Assembly: GCA_900128585.1 (NCBI GenBank)
Contig: LT642579.1
Span: 1-14,240, forward strand
DNA: 14,240 bases
Source of the DNA: Stramenopiles sp. TOSAG23-3
Lineage: Eukaryota; Sar
Direction: 5' to 3'
Made by a program: the position numbers and the translations under genes. Within the stretch, counting starts at the first letter, position 1, and each line of letters begins with the position of its first letter. Of the stretch, positions 7,075-14,065 are shown piece after piece. The notes under the pieces are model-generated. The model was not told the origin of the DNA, searched no databases, and was given only the letters and a program-made list of their open reading frames with translations.

Positions 7075-7101
7075 GTATTTATATTCTTTAGACATTTTTA
7101 A

Positions 7102-7860
7102 ATGAATACGTTTGAACATACCAGACGTCCTCGTTTTTTTCAAATCCCGAAACAAACCGAAGAATTTACTATTACGTGGAATGGGAAACAAGTAAAAGCG
7201 CGCGGTAGTAAGATACTCTACGATCTCTTAATCCAATTCAAAAGCGTAAAATACTCTCAGACCGAAGTAAAAAGTAAAGATACTCTGATCGTGCAAACAC
7301 TACAAACACAGTACGGAACCGTCGATAGAACCAATATGCTCTTTGCGCAGATGCAATTAAAAGCACAAGAAGGCATCCTCGATTCCATGTTGACCGAAAT
7401 TAATACCGTTTTCTTTCAAAAGCGACTGCAACCGATTTTAGGTAAGATCGACATTATCTTCAGCACGTTAGAAAGCGGTATCGCCGGGTCCACCACCATT
7501 CTGAAAAACACCGTTCTTATTGAAATAAATTTACTACAATTTATCGCGTGGTTCAACGTTTTGAAAGGTCAACGAAAACAGTCCATGGGTACAGAGAACT
7601 GTGACTCCATTTTGAAATGTATATTGAAAACGCTTCAACACGAACTTGTCCATGCCATTTGTATACTCTGCTCGCCCACTATCTATGTCAATGGCAAGAC
7701 TATAGGTAGCTTCTGTACTCTTAATGTAAAGGGCGATACTAGTAATGCTGCCACTGGACACTCTACATGGTACATGGATTTACTGGGGAATATTTTTGGT
7801 CAGAAAAATGACTTCCATGACAACTATACGTACCGTCAGAAAGCAAAATTAAGGGTATAA
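7102..7860 (+). CDS. SprT-like zinc metalloprotease
   Basis: A 252-residue protein with the SprT/Spartan layout. An N-terminal ~90 residues of unknown type is followed by MLTEINTVFFQKRLQPILGKIDIIFS (residues ~96-121), which resembles the start of the SprT domain. The zinc site is HELVHAI, with His180, Glu181 and His184. A third ligand is likely His220 in TGHSTWYMDLLGNIFG, matching the family's Gly-His-x-x-x-Trp signature. In cells such proteases cut DNA-protein crosslinks at replication forks. A viral copy could clear crosslinked proteins from its own genome, or could act on host or virion proteins. No C-terminal zinc ribbon or UBZ finger is visible. The next gene follows after 21 nt, and that gene's TATA box overlaps this stop codon. 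Confidence 0.8.
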   Translation: MNTFEHTRRPRFFQIPKQTEEFTITWNGKQVKARGSKILYDLLIQFKSVKYSQTEVKSKDTLIVQTLQTQYGTVDRTNMLFAQMQLKAQEGILDSMLTEINTVFFQKRLQPILGKIDIIFSTLESGIAGSTTILKNTVLIEINLLQFIAWFNVLKGQRKQSMGTENCDSILKCILKTLQHELVHAICILCSPTIYVNGKTIGSFCTLNVKGDTSNAATGHSTWYMDLLGNIFGQKNDFHDNYTYRQKAKLRV

Positions 7861-7863
7861 ATA
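7856..7863 (+). promoter_or_regulatory. TATA box overlapping the preceding stop codon
   Basis: TATAAATA at 7856-7863 contains the TAA stop of the SprT-like gene and ends 18 nt before the ATG at 7882. At normal TATA-to-start spacing, transcription would begin about at the ATG. Confidence 0.7.
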
Positions 7864-7881
7864 TTATTTATTAGTATCTAT

Positions 7882-8214
7882 ATGCCTAAAGTTACTGAAC
7901 AAATATACGAAGACGCCAAAAGCAAATTTTTAACCTTACAACCTGAAATAAATGAGATGGCGATGAAATTAAAAGAACTGAAGAAACAGAAGACCCGGTG
8001 CGTGTCCATTATCAAACGCTATATGGTCATGCAAGATAAATATTTCCTTAAAGTTGGACCATTTGAAGTATCTAGAGAAAAGGTACAACGTTGTGGCTTT
8101 AACGAGAATAGAATGCGTAAATTTTTAAGGAAGAAGCAACTTGAAGAAGATTACAAGGAAGAATACACTAAAATCGGAACGAAATTCAAGCTAAACCGGG
8201 TAGACGCCGTGTAG
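7882..8214 (+). CDS. Small basic helical protein, function unknown
   Basis: A 110-residue lysine-rich protein, probably nearly all helical. A predicted coiled coil spans ~18-50 (EINEMAMKLKELKKQKTRCV...). A second basic segment (~80-100, FNENRMRKFLRKKQLEEDYKEEY) follows. There are no membrane segments and no zinc motif. Short proteins with a KELKKQKK-type helix are common in large DNA viruses, but I cannot assign this one to a family. Its charge would suit binding to nucleic acid. A TATA box 18 nt upstream supports the start. Confidence 0.7.
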   Translation: MPKVTEQIYEDAKSKFLTLQPEINEMAMKLKELKKQKTRCVSIIKRYMVMQDKYFLKVGPFEVSREKVQRCGFNENRMRKFLRKKQLEEDYKEEYTKIGTKFKLNRVDAV

Positions 8215-8217
8215 ACC

Positions 8218-8225
8218 TATAAATA
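8218..8225 (+). promoter_or_regulatory. TATA box of the HKD nuclease gene
   Basis: TATAAATA, ending 19 nt before the ATG at 8245 and starting 3 nt after the preceding stop codon. Confidence 0.7.
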
Positions 8226-8244
8226 CTACTAAATTGTACAGTAA

Positions 8245-8793
8245 ATGCCTAAATGCGTAAATCTTAATAAACTAATTACAGATAACAAAAGAAAACAGTT
8301 TACCAGATGCGGTAATATTAAATTAATGTTTGATACACAAAGTATACTAAATAACCTAACAGCAAGAATAAGACGTCAGGACACTGTATTTGTTATGGGG
8401 TGTGCAGCTTGGTTTACGAATTCCCGTATTATTAAGGCCCTATCAGAATTAAAAGGTGTGTCCGTTATATGTACTCGAGATAAAGTAGCTCGACTAAAAA
8501 GTACGAAACTAAAATACAGAACACTACCACAGCATGACGGAATACCGACTGTTTTAGTAGTTGGATGCGGGAGAGGACGGAAGGCTTCTTTAATGCACCA
8601 CAAATTTTTAATTGGTATGAACGAAAAGCAAATACCAATTTGGGTTAGTACGGGTAGTTTTAACTTGACGGAATCAGCAACCTCTAACATAGAAAACATG
8701 ATGATTATCGAAAACAAGGAAATAGCAAAAGCATTCTTAGAAGAATTTCAACGACTGTACCCCTTGGCGAAAAAACTTAGTCTTAAAGTCTAA
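8245..8793 (+). CDS. Phospholipase-D-fold (HKD) nuclease-like protein
   Basis: A 182-residue protein with a single HKD half-site, the layout of the bacterial Nuc nuclease and of small viral or mitochondrial PLD proteins that work as homodimers. Seen: LMHHKFLIGMNEK (~117-129), with the His-x-Lys pair, then STGSFNLTESATSNIENMMII, which is the family's Gly-Ser-x-Asn signature. A Rossmann-like N-terminal region (DTVFVMGCAAWFTNSRIIKAL) precedes them. The aspartate of H-x-K-x4-D is absent: methionine occupies its place and asparagine follows. The catalytic His and Lys remain, so activity is possible but uncertain. Likely substrates are nucleic acid or phospholipid. No signal peptide or membrane anchor is seen. 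Confidence 0.8.
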   Translation: MPKCVNLNKLITDNKRKQFTRCGNIKLMFDTQSILNNLTARIRRQDTVFVMGCAAWFTNSRIIKALSELKGVSVICTRDKVARLKSTKLKYRTLPQHDGIPTVLVVGCGRGRKASLMHHKFLIGMNEKQIPIWVSTGSFNLTESATSNIENMMIIENKEIAKAFLEEFQRLYPLAKKLSLKV

Positions 8794-8812
8794 ACTAAAG
8801 AGAAAATCAACT

Positions 8813-9718
8813 ATGAGTGTGGAGCCCGGCCCCATGGAGCTACGGGTCTTGGTAGACCAAGCGTACCAAAGAGTGAACGACTATGACTTAATCAACGCGG
8901 CTCTTGCAGGCAAACGAGTATGGGTTCAGTTACCGGATGGCGTGTACTATTTGGCGACAGTAAGGCGCGGCTTTACGTACATGCCGGGCGAGGAGGACGA
9001 GTTTAGGACACACGTGGAACTCGAGTACGCGAACCCGGACGAGTCCTCTATGGTTAGTTCAACAGAGAATTTTCGACACGACTCGTTTATTATCCAGAAC
9101 TCGCAAATAGTTGATTTTAACAACTTTTTGGAAGCAGAAAGAGGGCGAAGGGCAGCCGTCATTGTACCTAGAGCGTTCGAGTACGATGGCGCGTACCTTA
9201 TCGGCCACTTTCATCCTGATAACGCTCTCCTAGTTGTCCTTCTGAACGACCCCGAAACGGACCACCCCCTTATTACTCGGGCAGAGTGGGGTATGTTGCA
9301 AGAATACCTTCATAAGGAGACGGTAGCACGCGAACGATACTTAGTTTACAACGTATTTGGACGAGAAAACGACCACACTATGTACAACGAACAAGTCTTT
9401 CCGGCGTATGAAGAGGAACGAGTAGCACGAAATCAAATTTTTGAACATTTTTTGCACGAAAGCATACGGCAAGATTCCCCCGGAACGATCTCACGGTTTC
9501 AGTTGTGTCACGGAGTACTAGAGTCAACGACGCGCTCACCGTTTATGGATACTCACGCGGCACATTGTCCTTTCGTCGTGGTGAAAGCCAAGGACGACGA
9601 TATTCTCTTTGAACGAGAAAACCATTGGGTTGTCTATCCAGAGGATGCACCGGAAGCGCAGCAGTTTGTCGAAACCGAACCTTCCATGGAAATCGAACCG
9701 GAAGGTATACCGGAGTAA
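8813..9718 (+). CDS. Unknown acidic protein
   Basis: A 301-residue acidic protein I cannot assign. Residues ~32-75 (GKRVWVQLPDGVYYLATVRRG ... VELEYANPD) look like a small beta-barrel of the Tudor/SH3-like kind, a weak impression only. The rest is a mixed fold rich in His, Glu and aromatic residues, and it ends in a proline/glutamate tail (EPSMEIEPEGIPE). No membrane segment is seen. The gene appears more GC-rich than the HKD gene 19 nt upstream, and no TATA box stands at the usual spacing. In both respects it resembles the gene at 6456, so the two may share a promoter class. Confidence 0.7.
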   Translation: MSVEPGPMELRVLVDQAYQRVNDYDLINAALAGKRVWVQLPDGVYYLATVRRGFTYMPGEEDEFRTHVELEYANPDESSMVSSTENFRHDSFIIQNSQIVDFNNFLEAERGRRAAVIVPRAFEYDGAYLIGHFHPDNALLVVLLNDPETDHPLITRAEWGMLQEYLHKETVARERYLVYNVFGRENDHTMYNEQVFPAYEEERVARNQIFEHFLHESIRQDSPGTISRFQLCHGVLESTTRSPFMDTHAAHCPFVVVKAKDDDILFERENHWVVYPEDAPEAQQFVETEPSMEIEPEGIPE

Positions 9719-9726
9719 ATAAGATG

Positions 9727-9734
9727 TATAAGTA
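9727..9734 (+). promoter_or_regulatory. TATA box of the ankyrin-repeat gene
   Basis: TATAAGTA, ending 18 nt before the ATG at 9753 and starting 8 nt after the preceding stop codon. Confidence 0.65.
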
Positions 9735-9752
9735 TCCTTAATATGTTTTAAA

Positions 9753-10373
9753 ATGGGCCAAACGAATATGACTGCAAGACAACTAATGAACACCAAGCCA
9801 TTTAAGGTATCAGAGAACACGCTTGTTAATTCTATTCCAGTGGTGTGCTACGTTGTAAAAGCGGGATTAATATTTTACGTCAAGGCGTTTATAGCACGTA
9901 AATTTTCGTTCAATCGTGTAGATATATATGGTAACACGCCCCTCCATTACGCCGCCAGTACGAAACGATCGAAACTTGTTAGTCTGTTTGTTGAAATGGG
10001 ACTGAGTACTTGTCTAACTAATAAACGCGGCCAGACGCCATTAATGATTGCGATTTTAAACAAACGGTACGACCACATTCCTATGTTAAGAGACGCAATG
10101 TTTGTCCGGGACGCTCAGTACAATGGCCCCATTCACCATGCTATTTTAGAAGAAGACGTTCGATTGTTGCATGCTCTCGTTTTAAATACACCACCTCTAC
10201 CAAAAACATGGATTCTAACCTTTACACATCCAAAAGACTACCATTTAAATTATTTCCCTCAGGCTGAATCGTTGCCAGCTCTTTCGTTGGCTATTTCTTA
10301 TATGAAATTTACCATGGTAAAGGAATTGATACAGCTGGGAGCAATGCATCGTATAGCAATCAAACACCATTGA
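9753..10373 (+). CDS. Ankyrin-repeat protein, N-terminal part (frameshifted)
   Basis: A 206-residue reading frame with ankyrin repeats. The clearest runs from DIYGNTPLHYAAS to VEMGL (~57-84). Others start at NKRGQTPLMIAIL (~90), NGPIHHAILEEDVRLL (~124) and LPALSLAISYMKFTMVKELIQLGA (~174-197). Ankyrin repeats bind proteins; in large DNA viruses they often capture host factors for degradation, but no F-box or PRANC-like tail is seen here. The last repeat loses register just after its Leu-Gly-Ala turn near 10343, and the frame ends at 10373. The next repeat's start motif (a Thr-Pro-Leu box) continues in another frame at 10355-10372. The gap fits one missing base at about 10343-10345. The intact gene would thus reach 10558. 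Confidence 0.75.
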   Translation: MGQTNMTARQLMNTKPFKVSENTLVNSIPVVCYVVKAGLIFYVKAFIARKFSFNRVDIYGNTPLHYAASTKRSKLVSLFVEMGLSTCLTNKRGQTPLMIAILNKRYDHIPMLRDAMFVRDAQYNGPIHHAILEEDVRLLHALVLNTPPLPKTWILTFTHPKDYHLNYFPQAESLPALSLAISYMKFTMVKELIQLGAMHRIAIKHH

Positions 10374-10558
10374 GAATTTTGAACGGAATCGCTAGAAATT
10401 TGCGGTATGGTGGTACGTTTAAAACAGATAGGTGTACACAAAAAGACGTGAAAAGAATGTGGGGTGTCTTAGAAGACGATACGAATATCAATCGTACAAC
10501 GTACAACTTCTCGGATAAACATACTGGATTATTAAGTGGGAATTGTACATATATTTAA
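10370..10558 (+). CDS. Ankyrin-repeat protein, C-terminal part (after frameshift)
   Basis: A 62-residue frame that begins inside an ankyrin Thr-Pro-Leu box, whose first codons (from 10355) lie upstream of the ATG at 10370. It is therefore the broken-off end of the preceding gene, not an independent gene. The rest (RNLRYGGTFKTDRCTQKDVKRMWGVL...) shows no clear repeat. Its stop codon interlocks in TTAA with that of the convergent gene, as in the two other convergent pairs here. This suggests that 10558 is the original end of the ankyrin gene. Confidence 0.6.
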   Translation: MRILNGIARNLRYGGTFKTDRCTQKDVKRMWGVLEDDTNINRTTYNFSDKHTGLLSGNCTYI

Positions 10559-10902
10559 TTAAATATTCTTTTTACATCGTCTATCAGACAATCAATTCGA
10601 GCTTTCATGGTTATATCGTTTTCATATGTTTTTTGCAACGATTGCAGCCCTTTTATAGAATCGCTTACGTGTGTTTTTACTCTTTCGGCCTGTGTTTCTA
10701 ACAACGCCTCCGCGTCTTTGTAAAGATCCTTTATTCTATTAAAATCGGATTCTCTATTTGCTCCATAATACCAACGGTACAAAAATTCTGGTATAGTAGT
10801 GGAAGGATTGATTTCAAAATGCGTTCGTCTTGTTCCTAACTTTTCAAAAGGCTGTAGTTTACTTAGGATCTTTAAATTGACCCATATGGATTCTTCTTCC
10901 AT
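10555..10902 (-). CDS. Small helical protein, function unknown
   Basis: A 115-residue protein beginning MEEESIWVNLKIL. I chose the ATG at 10902 over the one at 10923. A TATAAATG box at 10921-10928 ends exactly 18 nt before it, like other genes here, and this start leaves 1 nt after the upstream stop codon instead of an overlap. An N-terminal segment (WVNLKILSKLQPFEKLGTR) and an aromatic YRWYYGANRES motif (~47-57) precede a long, probably coiled-coil helix (~60-115). Short proteins with an initial W-x-x-L-K-x-L and a later R-W-Y-x-x-x-x-R-like motif occur in large eukaryotic DNA viruses as far as I recall, without known function. The assignment is not certain. Confidence 0.65.
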   Translation of the reverse strand: MEEESIWVNLKILSKLQPFEKLGTRRTHFEINPSTTIPEFLYRWYYGANRESDFNRIKDLYKDAEALLETQAERVKTHVSDSIKGLQSLQKTYENDITMKARIDCLIDDVKRIFN

Positions 10903-10903
10903 T

Positions 10904-11476
10904 TTAAATATTCTCATCCGCATTTATACCAAACAACGATTGTTGCTCTTCATTTTCCATAAAACTTGGCTTTTTACCAACTGGCAGAGAAATAGGTATT
11001 CTGGGCATGCTAATTGCTACTATGTAAATGGTATGGATAACCTGCACCACTATAAATCCAACTATGTCCATTTCGGTCAATAAAAAAATACCAAATACAA
11101 TAATATTTACGACCGACAAATCCATTCGTAAGTCTCTCCACGATTTTTCCTTGAATTCTTCTGTGCATGATTCGTCCAAAGTGGTGAACGAAAAAAGAGA
11201 AAACAAAACATACAAAGTAGATCCAACCAGAAGAAGAACGCCACTGCCAATACGGTTGTTAAAATACTGATCTAGTAAAATGCACAAAATATTAATCAGT
11301 GACAACATCCCTAGGAAAGCAGGTCGGTCTTCGTACGCATACCATACGAATAACAAAATCGTGGTCAGTCCAAACCCGTACAATAGTGGATTTTCATACC
11401 ATACCCATTCGCCGATTGCATAAATACATATACTTATCCCGGTAAAAAGACTGTACACTAACGACTCGTAATGCAT
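10904..11476 (-). CDS. Six-segment integral membrane protein, function unknown
   Basis: A 190-residue, strongly hydrophobic protein. Probable transmembrane segments lie near residues 5-24, 31-47, 53-70, 76-97, 119-136 and 139-158. A charged loop (LDESCTEEFKEKSWRDLRMD, ~100-119) lies between segments four and five. The C-terminal ~30 residues are polar (SLPVGKKPSFMENEEQQ...). There is no cleavable signal peptide and no recognisable catalytic motif. It could be a virion-envelope or ER-membrane protein; this is inference from hydrophobicity alone. A TATA box 20 nt upstream supports the start. The following gene starts 1 nt after its stop. Confidence 0.7.
   Translation of the reverse strand: MHYESLVYSLFTGISICIYAIGEWVWYENPLLYGFGLTTILLFVWYAYEDRPAFLGMLSLINILCILLDQYFNNRIGSGVLLLVGSTLYVLFSLFSFTTLDESCTEEFKEKSWRDLRMDLSVVNIIVFGIFLLTEMDIVGFIVVQVIHTIYIVAISMPRIPISLPVGKKPSFMENEEQQSLFGINADENI
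10921..10928 (-). promoter_or_regulatory. TATA box deciding the start of the small helical protein
   Basis: On the minus strand TATAAATG spans 10928-10921, inside the 3' end of the upstream membrane-protein gene. It ends 18 nt before the ATG at 10902 and itself contains the alternative ATG at 10923. The spacing favours the 10902 start. Confidence 0.6.
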
Positions 11477-11496
11477 ACTAATGCAATGATTTAATA

Positions 11497-11504
11497 TATT
11501 TATA
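11497..11504 (-). promoter_or_regulatory. TATA box of the six-segment membrane protein
   Basis: Read on the minus strand, TATAAATA lies directly next to the stop codon of the M16 protease gene (11505-11507) and ends 20 nt before the ATG at 11476. Confidence 0.7.
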
Positions 11505-13676
11505 CTACTTAAAAGTACCTACTTTTACACGCACAAACTTCTTATCTTTTAAAACATTCTTTGCCTTATTTGCATCCTCAGCAGACAATTTTTCTATTGT
11601 CTCTTTGTATGTATTTATTCGGTCTACGGAACCGTACGCCAGTTTTGTGTGATGAATAGCGTTTGCAAGAGCGCCGGGGGTATCGTATTGTACCATAAGA
11701 CTACCAGTAATATTTTGTTTTTGAATTTCAACTTCATCAACAGTCAATACATCATTTTTCCATTTCGCCAACACCTTTTCCGTCTCTACAATACCTTCCT
11801 CTAACTTACTAGGAGCGAATGTTCCGGTGACAACTAATAGACCACAACCTTTCATTTTCTTCAATTGAGCGTTTATGCCATATGTTAACCCATGCTTATC
11901 TCTCACTATCTTCATCAATCTACCTGTAAAACCATTCCCCAAGACACCTACGGCTAGTTTTAAAGCATCCGAATACTCCACAACCATACCATACTTTAAC
12001 ACGGTAGACGATTTTCCCTCCATGTGTTCCTCCACATCCATCAATTTCTCTACCAAACTATTTTTGTACTCGAGGTTCCATGTGGCCTTGTTCTCCAGAG
12101 GAATACTCTCTCTTGAAATTATAGTTGCGACCAGAGGCGCGGACTCTAACTTGGAATGAGCTTCCTTCACTTCATTCAATTTCATCCCGCTTACCCGGTA
12201 GCACAACTCGTCCATGGAAACCATATAGTTTGGATCGTCCTTCTTAAAAAGACTTTGGTTCAGTTTTATTTTCGCAATCGTGTTTACGTTGTTTTTTGAA
12301 CCGTACAATTCCGACACCCATTTTCGTTGCAAATAGTTGAAAGTTTTTTCCTCCAACAAAGGTTTCTGTAGTTCGCCCATTATAAAATTACTAGCAACGG
12401 TTCGTTGTGATACTGGAATCGTAACCATGGAATGAATGGCCCCGGAGGACGCCATAATATTTCGTTGAATGTTTTTCTCGGAAATAAAATTGGCGACCAT
12501 TGGTTCAGTGCAAGCTACTTTCTTTACTTTAAACCCCTTTGTCATCATCTTTGATAGCATACTATTCACGGCGTAGGACTTTTCTGCCGTTTGAAGCGAT
12601 ACACGCACGTCCATTACATCCGATTCGTACGGTGTCCATCCCTCTTGTGCTTCAAAATCTTTACTTGCAACCTCTTTGATATCGTTGATATCTTTAAAGG
12701 GTTTTGTATTATACACATTGTATGTTGCCACCTCAATTTCGGTCGCTGGCGTTTCATTGGCTTGAAGTCCCCTCAAATATCCCACCGTACTTCGGTCGTA
12801 ATTAAATATATCTTTGGAAACACGCACGATATCGTCTATCGTTACTTCTCCTAATATTTTATTTCGCTGAAACACATCAAAGGCGTCACCACGCGCAATT
12901 GCCTCGTTGATTGCCATTGCAGTTTTCCGCGTGCCCATCATCTCATTCTTCCATTTATTCTTTAAAACAGTCTTTGCACGCTCTAACGATTCACCATCGT
13001 TGAACGATTGCAAGTCGCGTGTTATTTCCATAAGTTTACTCTCGGCAGTTTTTAATGCTTCTTCGCTATTTTGGTTTGTCGTAGCCCAGAGACAAAAGAG
13101 ATACGGGTCTCGCATACGCTCCCATTCGGCTAAGATATCGTGGATATGACACGACTGATCTTTTTTATACTTCTCAGACATTGCGGTGGGACCATGGGCA
13201 ATAATCTTAGATATAACATCCAGTACAATAGCGTCCTTGTGTAAGCCATTTGGGGCTTTGAATGCAGCACACATAAGCGCACAGTTTGTTGGACGTTTAA
13301 TCATCACTCTACGTTGACCCATTTGAGTGGGCTCTGTAGTTAGCATCTCAGGTACGGCCTGTTTATCCTCTTTGTCAAAGTATTTGTCAATCATCTTTAA
13401 TACATCGTCCTTCTTAAAATTACCACAGAAGGTATAGGTCGCGTTAGATGGCCTGTAAAACGTATCGTGGAATTTCTTTAAGGCCACGGCGCCGATTGTT
13501 TCCACCTCGCTTTTAAATCCAATCGTAGAGTGATGATACGGATGGGCGTTGAAAGCAGTTGCCATAATTTGCTTTTGAAGTACCTCGAAATCATTATTGT
13601 TTCCACGTTCCATCTCATTACGTACTACAGTCATCTCTTTATCCAATTCAGACTTGCACAGCAGAGGCTGGTACAT
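11505..13676 (-). CDS. M16 (insulinase-like) zinc protease, main C-terminal part (frameshifted)
   Basis: A 723-residue frame holding most of a pitrilysin/insulinase-family peptidase. Near its start ELDKEMTVVRNEMERGNNND matches the E-x-V-x-x-E region that supplies the third zinc ligand, a glutamate in a helix. The second half carries the inactive homologous M16 domain, with FTGRLMKIVRDKHGLTYGI containing the family's Arg/Tyr substrate-binding pair. Total gene length of ~840 codons fits a two-half M16B-type chamber enzyme that degrades or processes short polypeptides. The frame is closed upstream by a stop inside a 10-bp tandem duplication (13715-13734); the ATG at 13676 is internal and not a true start. 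Poxviruses also encode an insulinase-fold protease for core maturation, so a role in virion maturation is possible but unproved. Confidence 0.85.
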   Translation of the reverse strand: MYQPLLCKSELDKEMTVVRNEMERGNNNDFEVLQKQIMATAFNAHPYHHSTIGFKSEVETIGAVALKKFHDTFYRPSNATYTFCGNFKKDDVLKMIDKYFDKEDKQAVPEMLTTEPTQMGQRRVMIKRPTNCALMCAAFKAPNGLHKDAIVLDVISKIIAHGPTAMSEKYKKDQSCHIHDILAEWERMRDPYLFCLWATTNQNSEEALKTAESKLMEITRDLQSFNDGESLERAKTVLKNKWKNEMMGTRKTAMAINEAIARGDAFDVFQRNKILGEVTIDDIVRVSKDIFNYDRSTVGYLRGLQANETPATEIEVATYNVYNTKPFKDINDIKEVASKDFEAQEGWTPYESDVMDVRVSLQTAEKSYAVNSMLSKMMTKGFKVKKVACTEPMVANFISEKNIQRNIMASSGAIHSMVTIPVSQRTVASNFIMGELQKPLLEEKTFNYLQRKWVSELYGSKNNVNTIAKIKLNQSLFKKDDPNYMVSMDELCYRVSGMKLNEVKEAHSKLESAPLVATIISRESIPLENKATWNLEYKNSLVEKLMDVEEHMEGKSSTVLKYGMVVEYSDALKLAVGVLGNGFTGRLMKIVRDKHGLTYGINAQLKKMKGCGLLVVTGTFAPSKLEEGIVETEKVLAKWKNDVLTVDEVEIQKQNITGSLMVQYDTPGALANAIHHTKLAYGSVDRINTYKETIEKLSAEDANKAKNVLKDKKFVRVKVGTFK

Positions 13677-14031
13677 TCGATCGGCTTCTCGTGCAATAAC
13701 ATCCTCTAAATGTTCCGATTCTATCCGATTCTATTACAGAAAAATAATTCGTTCTGTCATTGTATGTTGTCGCGTTCATGTAAGCTCCCATCTCTTCCAG
13801 TTTCCACATACCATTTTTTCCGTGAAACTTTACACTACCTTTAAACATACCGTGTTCTAAATAATGAGTTCCACCCCTTACACCCAATCCCTCGTTTCTC
13901 GACCCGACGTGATAGGTAATATTGGCCGTAGTAACCTTTAATCCGGGTTTAGGATAGAGTAGTACTGTCAACCCACTTTTGTGCTTTAATTCGTATAAAT
14001 CATTCGCTTCTCGTACAGGGGTAAACGACAT
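13648..14031 (-). CDS. M16 zinc protease, N-terminal part with HxxEH (frameshifted)
   Basis: The first ~103 codons are the start of the M16 protease: a beta-rich N terminus (LYELKHKSGLTVLLYPKPG), then GGTHYLEHGMFKGS, the inverted zinc motif H-x-x-E-H at residues 56-60. Next comes MNATTYNDRTNYFSVI, the usual family strand. From about residue 104 the frame leaves the family pattern, and the ~24 remaining residues are out-of-frame read-through. The cause is a direct 10-bp duplication at 13715-13734. The zinc motif and the third ligand glutamate are thus on different frames, so neither piece alone can form the active site. A TATA box 20 nt upstream supports the ATG. Confidence 0.85.
   Translation of the reverse strand: MSFTPVREANDLYELKHKSGLTVLLYPKPGLKVTTANITYHVGSRNEGLGVRGGTHYLEHGMFKGSVKFHGKNGMWKLEEMGAYMNATTYNDRTNYFSVIESDRIGTFRGCYCTRSRSNVPASAVQV
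13715..13734. repeat. 10-bp tandem duplication that breaks the M16 gene
   Basis: CCGATTCTAT occurs twice head to tail (13715-13724, 13725-13734). Ten extra bases shift the frame, and the family pattern resumes in the new frame immediately afterwards, so one unit is surplus. Confidence 0.9.
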
Positions 14032-14051
14032 TTTATTTAAAAGTATGTTAT

Positions 14052-14059
14052 CTTATATA
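14052..14059 (-). promoter_or_regulatory. TATA box of the M16 protease gene
   Basis: Read on the minus strand, TATATAAG ends 20 nt before the ATG at 14031 and starts 6 nt after the stop codon of the preceding minus-strand gene. Confidence 0.65.
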
Positions 14060-14065
14060 CTGTTT

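Noticed and set aside
11875-13149. Plus-strand reading frames of 80-94 codons in the M16 gene
   Set aside because: They are antisense to a well-recognised peptidase and show no motif of their own.
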